64,000 nt of DNA from Flavobacterium okayamense (GTDB lineage: Bacteria; Bacteroidota; Bacteroidia; Flavobacteriales; Flavobacteriaceae). The notes under the pieces were generated by a model, which saw only the letters and a program-made list of their open reading frames with translations, was not told where the DNA came from and did no database searches. The position numbers and the translations under genes are program-made. This document shows, piece by piece, positions 23,895-31,526 of the stretch. The stretch is from positions 1,054,001 through 1,118,000 of the forward strand of contig NZ_AP024749.1 in NCBI RefSeq assembly GCF_019702945.1, written 5' to 3'. Numbering within the stretch: the stretch's first letter is position 1; each line of letters opens with the position of its first letter.

Positions 23895-25202
23895 TTAATC
23901 TTTTTTGAATTTAAAATTCATTCCACCTTGTTTTAAGGTAAATGCATTTTCTTCAAAAACCATTTCAATTCCTGCACCTGCAAAAACAAATGTTTTCTCA
24001 TCTTTTAATGTTAATGGAAAAGAAGTTTGACCAGTAGCTTGTGCTAAAAGCTCGCCATCTTTTTCAAATACACTTATTTTCATAGGTAACTGATCTGAAG
24101 AATAGGTGCCAGAATATTTTTCGATTAATTCACGACTAATTTTTTCAAAACTAGGAAATGGAAAAGGAAGTTTATAATAGATGCTTAAAACGCCAATCAT
24201 TATATCGTTTCTACTGTAATTATCTCCATTAACAATTAAACCAATTCCCATTTTTTCGGGTATATTGTATCCAACAACTGAGCGAAAATTTTCAATTCCA
24301 CCAGTATGAGTAAAGAATTTACGATCACCAAAAGGGGCTTGTAATAGACCTGCACCATAACCTTCTTTTAAAGTTGTCATTATTTCTAATGATTTTTTAT
24401 TTAAAAGATTGCCTTCAAAAAGATTTGACATAAATCGAGTAAGGTCTGCAGGTGTTGAAATAATTGCTCCTGCCGCAAAAGCAACTTCATTTTTCCATTC
24501 CGGCATTTGCTCCCAATTTGTTCCATTATAAATAAAGGAGTAACTTTCTTTAACCGACGTATCGGTATTTGAAGGTTTGTAATATGTATTAAGTAATTCA
24601 GCTTTTTTTACTATTCTGTCTTGAAGGTTTTCGCCAAAAGACTTACCTGTAATTTTTTCAATAATACCTCCAAGTAGATAATAGTTAGAGTTACTATATT
24701 CAAATTTACTTCCAGGTGAAAACCTTAATTGATAGTTTTCAATTTTCTTATAAATTGCCTCTTTTAAGTTTGGTGCACTTAATTCTGCAGTTGTTAAACT
24801 ATCATGATTGATGTAATCCGGAATTCCAGTTCTTTGATACAATAAATCGGAAATAGAAATACTGTCAGCTTTAGCTACTTTAGGAAAATACCTTTTTAGT
24901 TTAGTGTCTAAGCGTAGTTTACGCTCTTCGATTAATTGTAAAATCATAACCGAAGTAAATGTTTTGGTTATGGAACCAATTTTATATTTCGTAGTTCTAT
25001 CAGCTTCAATATTTTTATTTACATCAGTATAACCGTACGCTTTGTTAAAAACAACATTTTCTCCTTCACGAATACATAAGCTACCCATAAACTTATTGTT
25101 TTCGTATAGGTAATTTAAATATTCATCGATTTTTTCAAAGCGATCTTGTGAAAAGATTACTGTTGAAAAAAGTACACTAAGAAGTAATACAAGTTTTTTC
25201 AT
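23895..25202 (-). CDS. Serine hydrolase, class-C beta-lactamase/PBP4*-like
   Basis: A 435-residue exported protein with signal peptide MKKLVLLLSVLFSTVIFSQ. Catalytic motifs are S77-I-T-K80 (SxxK), Y169-S-N171 (YxN) and H299-T-G301 (the KTG equivalent), followed by a C-terminal beta-rich domain (about 345-435). Proteins of this family include D-aminopeptidases, esterases and penicillin-recognising enzymes; true beta-lactamase activity cannot be assumed. The gene begins 3 nt after the SdpI-like stop, so it is the third gene of an operon controlled by an ArsR/SdpR-type repressor. That context suggests an envelope-stress or peptide-toxin response. Confidence 0.88.
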   Translation of the reverse strand: MKKLVLLLSVLFSTVIFSQDRFEKIDEYLNYLYENNKFMGSLCIREGENVVFNKAYGYTDVNKNIEADRTTKYKIGSITKTFTSVMILQLIEERKLRLDTKLKRYFPKVAKADSISISDLLYQRTGIPDYINHDSLTTAELSAPNLKEAIYKKIENYQLRFSPGSKFEYSNSNYYLLGGIIEKITGKSFGENLQDRIVKKAELLNTYYKPSNTDTSVKESYSFIYNGTNWEQMPEWKNEVAFAAGAIISTPADLTRFMSNLFEGNLLNKKSLEIMTTLKEGYGAGLLQAPFGDRKFFTHTGGIENFRSVVGYNIPEKMGIGLIVNGDNYSRNDIMIGVLSIYYKLPFPFPSFEKISRELIEKYSGTYSSDQLPMKISVFEKDGELLAQATGQTSFPLTLKDEKTFVFAGAGIEMVFEENAFTLKQGGMNFKFKKD

Positions 25203-25205
25203 GAT

Positions 25206-25847
25206 TTATGTTTTTAATTTTTTAAATTTTAAATACGAATATATAATTGGTATAATTGATATAATTACTGTTACAGTCATTAATACATAAAACGAATAAA
25301 CATTTGGAATTATTAGGCTTAAAATAAAAATTAACAATCCGCCAGCAAACCATAATTTACCACCAAATAAATGTGTTTTTTTCCAAACTTCTTCATTTTC
25401 TAATGTCCAAGGGGTTTTAATTCCAATAAAATAATTTGGTTTAATGGTTTTAAAATAATTTCCTAAACCTGCAAAAAGTAAGCCAATTAATGCAAAAATA
25501 AATGTTGGTTTCGATTCTGCTTGTTGAACACTGTAAATTATAAACATAGATAATGCCGACATAAATAGAGCCATCATTAATCTTAAATTATCTAATTTAT
25601 TTCCCATTTTAGAAAGTTTTCCTTTTGGGTCAATTTTTGGAATAATCAAAAACAAAAAGTAGCCTAAGCCAGATAACATAGAAGTCATACTCCATAATTC
25701 ATTTTTTGAACCATAGCGATCAATTTCTCCTTTTCCATTCCAGTGCATAGGAACAGTTTCCGGTAAATTATTCCAAATAAATGCCAAATAGATAAATGGG
25801 ATTAAAGCAATTAAAATGTACGGAAGTTCTTTTCTTAGAGTTGTCAT
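25206..25847 (-). CDS. SdpI-family membrane protein (DUF1648 plus SdpI domain)
   Basis: A 213-residue protein with about six membrane helices. The N-terminal DUF1648 motif LPETVPMHWNGKGEIDRYGSK (about residues 24-44, contiguous) is followed by an SdpI-like half with NYFIGIKTPWTLENEEVWKKTHLFGGKLW (about 135-165). In Bacillus, SdpI confers immunity to the killing factor SdpC and sequesters the repressor SdpR. The start is fixed at 25845-25847 by ATGA overlap with the upstream repressor gene; a farther ATG adds nine residues only. No SdpC toxin gene is visible. Confidence 0.88.
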   Translation of the reverse strand: MTTLRKELPYILIALIPFIYLAFIWNNLPETVPMHWNGKGEIDRYGSKNELWSMTSMLSGLGYFLFLIIPKIDPKGKLSKMGNKLDNLRLMMALFMSALSMFIIYSVQQAESKPTFIFALIGLLFAGLGNYFKTIKPNYFIGIKTPWTLENEEVWKKTHLFGGKLWFAGGLLIFILSLIIPNVYSFYVLMTVTVIISIIPIIYSYLKFKKLKT

Positions 25848-26104
25848 TTTTGTTTTTTTAATGTTAGTAACCATTTTAAAATGTCGTCTACAATTGTAGT
25901 GTTGAGTGAGTAGATAATAAATTGTCCTTGTTTGTCGCTCGTTACTAAATCAGCTTGTTTTAATAAATCTAAATGATGAGAAATACTAGGTTTTGAAATA
26001 TTAAAATGATCTGCAATTTCGCCAGCAGTCATATCGCTTTTACGAAGGAGTTCTAAAATTTCCCTTCGTGTTTCGTCGTTTAATGCTTTAAAAATGGTAT
26101 TCAT
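25844..26104 (-). CDS. ArsR-family autorepressor (SdpR-like)
   Basis: An 86-residue winged-helix protein beginning MNTIFKALNDETRREILELLRKSDMTAGEIADHFNISKPSISHHLDLLKQADLV, close to the SdpR group; there are no metal-binding Cys pairs. The ATG at 26102-26104 fits the family better than the one seven codons upstream. It overlaps the SdpI gene by ATGA. A 9-6-9 perfect palindrome lies 9 nt before its start codon, so it very likely represses itself and the two downstream genes. Confidence 0.9.
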   Translation of the reverse strand: MNTIFKALNDETRREILELLRKSDMTAGEIADHFNISKPSISHHLDLLKQADLVTSDKQGQFIIYSLNTTIVDDILKWLLTLKKQK

Positions 26105-26113
26105 TTTAATTAT

Positions 26114-26137
26114 ATATTTAGACAAATATCTAAATAT
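26114..26137. promoter_or_regulatory. Operator of the SdpR-like operon
   Basis: Perfect inverted repeat ATATTTAGA / TCTAAATAT with a 6-nt spacer. On the minus strand it overlaps GATATTTG, a near-consensus -7 box 20 nt from an upstream TTTG, so bound repressor would occlude the promoter. Confidence 0.75.
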
Positions 26138-26167
26138 TATTTTGAATTTGCAAAATTTTTTTAAAGT

Positions 26168-26197
26168 AAACCCGAAAGTGTTAAAGCTTTCGGGTTT
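26168..26197 (-). terminator. Probable polA terminator
   Basis: Stem AAACCCGAAAG / CTTTCGGGTTT with an 8-nt loop, 110 nt downstream of the polA stop. The T-run is short on the minus strand. Confidence 0.65.
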
Positions 26198-26285
26198 TGT
26201 GATCTAATATTTTTATGAGATTTAGCTTTTCTAAACTTGTGTTTTTCGATTTTGATAGAAATAACAAAAAAAACTTTGAACCGCG

Positions 26286-26305
26286 ACTGAATACTGAACA
26301 CTAAA
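26286..26305 (-). repeat. Solo half-repeat of the four-helix cassette type
   Basis: Minus-strand TTTTAGTGTTCAGTATTCAG matches the inner half of the inverted repeats at 12218 and 12653. It begins at the third position after the polA stop, mirroring the ruvC arrangement, but no four-helix gene is present here. Confidence 0.6.
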
Positions 26306-26306
26306 A

Positions 26307-29150
26307 TCAATGCGCTTCCAGCCAGTTTTTGCCTTCTCCCATATCAACTACTAAAGGAACTTCAAGTTTAAAAGCATTTTCCATTTCGTGTTGAATCATT
26401 GGTTTTATTTTTTCTAATTCACTATTATGAACGTCAAAAACAAGCTCATCGTGTACTTGTAGTAACATTTTCGATTTCCAATTTTCAGTTTTCAATCGTT
26501 TGTGAATGTTAATCATCGCAATTTTGATAATATCAGCAGCACTTCCTTGAATAGGTGCGTTTACAGCATTTCGTTCAGCAGCGCCACGAACTACAGCATT
26601 TGCTGAATTGATATCTTTTAAATAACGACGTCTACCCGAAACCGTTTCCACATAACCATGTTCACGAGCAAATTCAATTTGTTCTTGAATGTAGGCTTTC
26701 AATCTTGGATAGGTTTTGTAATACGCATCAATTAAAGCCGCACTTTCGCTTCTTGTTAAATCAGTTTGATTACTCAATCCGAAAGCTGATACACCATAAA
26801 TAATTCCGAAGTTTACTGTTTTGGCATTGCTACGTTGTTCTTTGGTAACTTCTTCTAAAGCCACATTGAAAACTTTTGCAGCGGTGCTTCGGTGAATATC
26901 CTCATGATTTTGAAAGGCTTTAATCATATTTTCTTCACCCGATAAAGCGGCAATAATGCGTAATTCAATTTGAGAATAATCGGCCGCTAACAAGGTGTAA
27001 TTTTCGTCACGAGCTATAAAAGCTTTACGAATTTGACGACCACGTTCGGTACGAATCGGAATATTCTGTAAGTTTGGATTATTAGAACTCAAACGACCTG
27101 TTGCAGCAACCGTTTGCATATAATCGGTATGAACGCGTTTGGTTTTAGCATCTACTTGGTTGGGTAGCGCTTCTACATAGGTGTTCTGTAATTTCACCAT
27201 TTGGCGCCATTCTAAAATATGTTGCACAATTTCATTGTCTTTGGCTAAATAACTTAGTACTTCTTCTCCCGTTGCATATTGACCTGTTTTCGTTTTTTTT
27301 GGTTTGCTTCCGCCAATTTTAAGTTTGTCAAATAAAATATCACCTAATTGTTTTGGTGAAGCCAAGTTGAACGTTTCACCGGCTTCTTCATATATTTTTT
27401 GTTCAAAAGCGGTAATTTCTTTCGCCATATCGGTTGACATTGCTTTTAAGAAATCGACATCTAAACGAATACCTTCACGCTCCATGGCAGCTAAAACTTC
27501 AACCAATGGAATTTCAATTTCGTCAAATAATTTTTTGGTGCCTACGCGTTCTAAAATAGGGTGAAAGTGTTGTTTTAATTGCAAGGTTATATCGGCATCT
27601 TCAACCGCATATTCTTTTACAGCTTCTATTTCAACCTGACGCATGGATAACTGATTCTTTCCTTTTTTACCAATTAAGGTTTCGATAGGTTTAGGTGAAT
27701 ATTTCAAGTACGTTTCGCTCAACACATCCATATTATGACGCATATCGGGATTAATCAAATAATGCGCAATCATGGTGTCGAACAAATTTCCTTTGATTTC
27801 AATTCCGTAATTGGCCATGATTTTAATATCATACTTCATGTTTTGACCAATTTTCTCAATATTTTCATTAGAGAAAAACGGAGCAAATTTTTCAGCTAAA
27901 GCTTTTGCTTCTTCTTGGTTTTCTGGGAACGGAACGTAAAACCCTTTTCCTTTTTCCCATGAAAATGCAATTCCAACCAATTCTGCATTTAAAGCGTCAA
28001 TTCCTGTAGTTTCCGTATCAAAACAAACGGAAGTTTGCTTTTCTAAATTTTGAAGAAATAATTTCAAACCTAAATCACCTTGCACGATTTGGTAAAAATG
28101 TTCGGTTGATTCTAAAGTTGCATAAAAAGAATTTGTTGGTGTTTCTTCTTCATCACTAAAACCAAATAAGTCCATTTGATTTTCTGCTGATTTTTTTGGA
28201 GTTCCTTTTTTAGCTGGTTCGGCGGTATTCCCATTACCATTAGTGTCAATTTCATCATATTCTTTACCCGAACCAAAAAGTTTGTCGAATTGAGTTTTCA
28301 TTTGACGGAATTCCAATTCTTGGAAAATCGCATCGGTTTTCTCTACATCGGGTTTAGAAAGTTCAAAATCTTTCTCATCAAATTCAACTGGACAATCGAG
28401 TAAGATAGTAGCCAGTTTTTTAGAAAGAATTCCTTTTTCTTTATTGGCTTCAATATTCTCCTTCATTTTCCCTTTTAGTTCGTGTGTGCTTTCTAAAAGT
28501 TTTTCGATGGAACCATATTGCGCTAGGAATTTCTTGGCTGTTTTTTCACCAACTCCAGGTAAGCCAGGAATGTTATCGACAGCATCACCCATCATCGCTA
28601 AAAAGTCGATTACTTGTAATGGATTTTCAACTTCAAATTTTGCTTGAACTTCAGGAATTCCCCAAATTTCAATATCATTGCCCATTCGAGCTGGGCGATA
28701 CATAAAAATATTTTCGGAAACTAACTGAGCAAAATCTTTATCAGGAGTTACCATAAAAACTTGGTAACCTTGTTTTTCAGCTTGTTTAGCAAGTGTTCCA
28801 ATCAAGTCGTCAGCTTCAAAACCTGCTTTTTCCATAATAGGAATATGCATGGCTTTTAATAATTCTTGAATATATGGAACGGCAATTTTGATTGCTTCAG
28901 GTGTTTCGTCACGATTGGCTTTATATTCTTGAAACATTTCTAAACGATAATCACTTCCACCTTTGTCGAATGCAACCGCTAAATGATCTGGTTTTTCACG
29001 GCGAATTACGTCCATCAAAGAATTCATAAACCCCATAATAGCAGATGTGTCCATTCCTTTTGAGTTGATTCTTGGGTTTTTGATAAAAGCGTAATATCCT
29101 CTAAAAATTAAAGCGTAAGCATCGAGTAGAAATAATCGTTTTTGTGACAT
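26307..29150 (-). CDS. polA: DNA polymerase I
   Basis: A 947-residue polymerase with all three domains. The 5'-3' exonuclease runs from about 1 to 290 (LFLLDAYALIFRGYYAF, AFDKGG, EADDLIGTLA, GDAVDNIPGLPGVGEKTA). The 3'-5' exonuclease spans about 350-540, with CFDTETTGIDAL retaining the DxE residues. The polymerase core has LLAADYSQIELRIIA (motif A), RSNAKTVNFGIIYG (motif B) and LLQVHDELVFD (motif C). An acidic linker (about 295-340) is typical of Flavobacteriia. It fills Okazaki and repair gaps. Monocistronic. Confidence 0.98.
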   Translation of the reverse strand: MSQKRLFLLDAYALIFRGYYAFIKNPRINSKGMDTSAIMGFMNSLMDVIRREKPDHLAVAFDKGGSDYRLEMFQEYKANRDETPEAIKIAVPYIQELLKAMHIPIMEKAGFEADDLIGTLAKQAEKQGYQVFMVTPDKDFAQLVSENIFMYRPARMGNDIEIWGIPEVQAKFEVENPLQVIDFLAMMGDAVDNIPGLPGVGEKTAKKFLAQYGSIEKLLESTHELKGKMKENIEANKEKGILSKKLATILLDCPVEFDEKDFELSKPDVEKTDAIFQELEFRQMKTQFDKLFGSGKEYDEIDTNGNGNTAEPAKKGTPKKSAENQMDLFGFSDEEETPTNSFYATLESTEHFYQIVQGDLGLKLFLQNLEKQTSVCFDTETTGIDALNAELVGIAFSWEKGKGFYVPFPENQEEAKALAEKFAPFFSNENIEKIGQNMKYDIKIMANYGIEIKGNLFDTMIAHYLINPDMRHNMDVLSETYLKYSPKPIETLIGKKGKNQLSMRQVEIEAVKEYAVEDADITLQLKQHFHPILERVGTKKLFDEIEIPLVEVLAAMEREGIRLDVDFLKAMSTDMAKEITAFEQKIYEEAGETFNLASPKQLGDILFDKLKIGGSKPKKTKTGQYATGEEVLSYLAKDNEIVQHILEWRQMVKLQNTYVEALPNQVDAKTKRVHTDYMQTVAATGRLSSNNPNLQNIPIRTERGRQIRKAFIARDENYTLLAADYSQIELRIIAALSGEENMIKAFQNHEDIHRSTAAKVFNVALEEVTKEQRSNAKTVNFGIIYGVSAFGLSNQTDLTRSESAALIDAYYKTYPRLKAYIQEQIEFAREHGYVETVSGRRRYLKDINSANAVVRGAAERNAVNAPIQGSAADIIKIAMINIHKRLKTENWKSKMLLQVHDELVFDVHNSELEKIKPMIQHEMENAFKLEVPLVVDMGEGKNWLEAH

Positions 29151-29265
29151 GAAATTGAGTTTAAAACGTAAAAATACAATTCTTTACGAAATCATAAGGT
29201 GTTAAAAATATATAAATTTATAGCGAATTGATTTCATGTTATTTACATTTGCTTAAAAAAGTAAA

Positions 29266-30498
29266 ATGCTCCGTTGGATTATTCCCATTCTATTATTTGG
29301 ATTAGTTGAATACTACTCTTTTCAAACCATAAAAACGGTAACACGTTCAAAATGGATTTTGGCAATTTATGTCACAACTTCAATGGTTTTTATTGTGTAC
29401 TTGTTGTATTTTTTCATGACTCATGAAAGAGGTCAAGGCCAAAATAAGCAAACACTTTGGACAATGGGATTCTTTCTATTAATTTACTTGCCCAAGATAA
29501 TTTTGACATTAGTTTTGGTTACTGAAGATATTTTTAGAGTAATCCAAGGAACTATTTCTCATTTTATGGGTTATACAGATAAAAGTGAGTTTTTACCTGC
29601 AAGAAGAAAATTTATCAGTCAAGTTGCTTTAGGATTAGCAGCCATTCCTTTTACTTCTTTATTGTATGGGATAACCCTAGGAAAATACAATTTCAAAGTA
29701 AAAAATAAAACACTTTTCTTTCCTGATTTACCTGAAAGTTTTGATGGAACAACAATTACTCAGATTTCGGATATTCACAGTGGTAGTTTTGATGACCGCG
29801 AAAAAATTGAATATGCAATTAATTTAATAAACGAACAACAATCAGATTTGGTTTTGTTTACTGGAGATATTGTGAATACACATGCAAAAGAAATGCTCCC
29901 TTGGATAGATGTTTTTAAAAAAATTCACAATCCTGTTTTAGGTAAATATTCGGTTCTAGGAAATCATGACTATGGAGAATATTTTCATTGGGATTCGCAG
30001 AGTGATAAAGATAAAAATTTTGATGAAATAAAGGGTTTACACACTCAAATTGATTTTAAGTTGTTACTTAATGAAAATGTTGAATTGAAAAAGGGTAATG
30101 ATTCAATCAAGTTGATTGGTGTTGAGAATTGGGGAATACATTTTAAAAAAGTAGGTGATTTAGTAAAAGCATCAGAAGGCGTGGCTAAAGAAGATTTTAA
30201 AATTTTAATGAGTCATGACCCTAGTCATTGGGAAAATGAAATAAAACATCATGAAAATAATTACCATTTAACACTTTCGGGGCATACCCATGGTTTTCAA
30301 TTTGGTATTGAAATTCCAGGTTGGTTAAAATGGAGTCCAGTTCAATATGTTTACAAGCAGTGGGCAGGGTTGTATGAAAATATGGGTAGATACGTTTATG
30401 TTAATAGAGGTTTTGGTTTTCATGCTTATCCTGGTAGGGTTGGAATTATGCCTGAAATTACCGTAATTGAACTAAAAAAGGGTGAAAAAGTAGTTTAA
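29266..30498 (+). CDS. Membrane-anchored metallophosphoesterase
   Basis: A 410-residue protein. The N-terminal half holds four membrane helices (about residues 1-20, 26-46, 63-83 and a twin-arginine-like RRKFISQVALGLAAIPF near 117-135). The calcineurin-like phosphoesterase domain follows: QISDIHSGSFDD (about 168), LFTGDIVNTHA (about 200), VLGNHDYG (about 228), LMSHDPSHWE (about 318) and LTLSGHTHGFQFG (about 337). All metal ligands are present. Related proteins hydrolyse UDP-diacylglucosamine or unknown phosphodiesters; the substrate cannot be read here. Confidence 0.88.
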   Translation: MLRWIIPILLFGLVEYYSFQTIKTVTRSKWILAIYVTTSMVFIVYLLYFFMTHERGQGQNKQTLWTMGFFLLIYLPKIILTLVLVTEDIFRVIQGTISHFMGYTDKSEFLPARRKFISQVALGLAAIPFTSLLYGITLGKYNFKVKNKTLFFPDLPESFDGTTITQISDIHSGSFDDREKIEYAINLINEQQSDLVLFTGDIVNTHAKEMLPWIDVFKKIHNPVLGKYSVLGNHDYGEYFHWDSQSDKDKNFDEIKGLHTQIDFKLLLNENVELKKGNDSIKLIGVENWGIHFKKVGDLVKASEGVAKEDFKILMSHDPSHWENEIKHHENNYHLTLSGHTHGFQFGIEIPGWLKWSPVQYVYKQWAGLYENMGRYVYVNRGFGFHAYPGRVGIMPEITVIELKKGEKVV

Positions 30499-30512
30499 TT
30501 AATTAAAAATGC

Positions 30513-30520
30513 TACATTTG
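30513..30520 (+). promoter_or_regulatory. -7 box of the thioredoxin-like gene
   Basis: TACATTTG, 29 nt before the ATG at 30550. The -33 region is poor. Confidence 0.45.
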
Positions 30521-30549
30521 TATAGTATTCCGAATAAAATTTGCTATAT

Positions 30550-30846
30550 ATGTCAAAATTTGGAGAGTTAATCAATGCACAAGTTCCTGTTCTAATTGAC
30601 TTTTTTACAGAATGGGATTCGCCTTCTACGGCAATGAATGATGTTATTCGTGATGTTGCTGCTGCTTTAGGTGATAAAGCTCGTGTTATAAAAATTGATG
30701 TTGATAAAAACCGAGAACTTGCAGAAGCACTTCGTGTAAAAGGGTTACCAACATTAATGATTTATAAATCGGGTCAAATGGTTTGGCGTCAAAGTGGTGA
30801 GATGGATGCAAATACTTTAATTGCATTAGTTCAAGATCAGGCCTAA
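30550..30846 (+). CDS. Thioredoxin-fold protein lacking the CxxC active site
   Basis: A 98-residue protein with the thioredoxin pattern VLIDFFTEW (about 14-22), a central helix, KIDVDKNRELAEALRVKGLPTLMIYKSGQ with the cis-Pro at 67, and WRQSGEMDANTLI. Where thioredoxin has W-C-G-P-C this protein has W22-D-S-P-S26, and it contains no cysteine at all. It cannot exchange disulfides, so a chaperone, scaffold or binding role is likely. The ATG at 30550 is chosen over the TTG three codons upstream. Its last 4 nt overlap the converging deacetylase gene. Confidence 0.85.
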   Translation: MSKFGELINAQVPVLIDFFTEWDSPSTAMNDVIRDVAAALGDKARVIKIDVDKNRELAEALRVKGLPTLMIYKSGQMVWRQSGEMDANTLIALVQDQA

Positions 30847-31460
30847 GAAATTACGTCAAATTCAAATCCTTTTTCTTTTAAATAAGTTATTGCCTTAGGT
30901 AGAGCATAACGTAAGTTTTGTTCAGCTTTAATGCTGTCATGAAATACTATTATACTACCTGATTCGGTATTTTTCACAACATTATTTAAACATTTCTCTG
31001 AGCTTATTTTGTTACCAAAATCATAGCTCAAAACATCCCACATTATTATTTTATGTTTTTTTTGAAGTATTTTTTTTGCTTGTAAAGGAGATATTTTGCC
31101 ATAAGGCGGGCGAAATATATTTGAAGTTTTTATTAATTGTTTGCACATGTCAAAATTATCCAAATACGTTTCGTTTTTTGTCTCCCACCCATTTAAATGA
31201 TTATATGTATGATTTCCAATGTTATGACCTTCATTCACTATTCTTTTAAAAACTTCAGGATGTTTTTGTATATTTTCTCCAATACAGAAAAAAGTAGCTT
31301 TTATATTTTCAGTTTTTAAAACATCTAGTACCCATTCAGTTACAATTGGAATTGGTCCATCATCAAAAGTTAAGTATACTTTGTTAGTAGAATTGTTTAT
31401 TTTCCAAATATACTTTGGAAATAAAAAAGGAATGAATTTATGTGTTTTAACCCAATTCAT
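30843..31460 (-). CDS. Polysaccharide deacetylase family protein (NodB domain)
   Basis: A 205-residue NodB-homology enzyme of carbohydrate esterase family 4. Motif 1 is LTFDDGP (about residue 32), motif 2 is GNHTYNH (about 83), motif 3 is FRPPYGK (about 117) and motif 5 is SIIVFHDS (about 172). These supply the metal triad and catalytic residues for removing N- or O-acetyl groups from cell-wall or exopolysaccharide sugars. There is no signal peptide or anchor, so it is cytoplasmic or exported by another route. It precedes no other minus-strand gene closely. Confidence 0.9.
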   Translation of the reverse strand: MNWVKTHKFIPFLFPKYIWKINNSTNKVYLTFDDGPIPIVTEWVLDVLKTENIKATFFCIGENIQKHPEVFKRIVNEGHNIGNHTYNHLNGWETKNETYLDNFDMCKQLIKTSNIFRPPYGKISPLQAKKILQKKHKIIMWDVLSYDFGNKISSEKCLNNVVKNTESGSIIVFHDSIKAEQNLRYALPKAITYLKEKGFEFDVIS

Positions 31461-31476
31461 AAATTAAAAGTAAATA

Positions 31477-31512
31477 AAAAAGCCATTTCAAAAAAATTGA
31501 AATGGCTTTTTG
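31477..31512 (-). terminator. Terminator after the DUF2723 gene
   Basis: AGCCATTTCAA pairs with TTGAAATGGCT around a 6-nt A-rich loop, flanked by A- and T-runs. Confidence 0.88.
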
Positions 31513-31526
31513 TTATTTTTTGAGGT

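Noticed and set aside
23895..25202. Antibiotic-resistance beta-lactamase
   Set aside because: Only the general serine-hydrolase motifs are present; the family is mostly peptidases and esterases, so resistance cannot be claimed.
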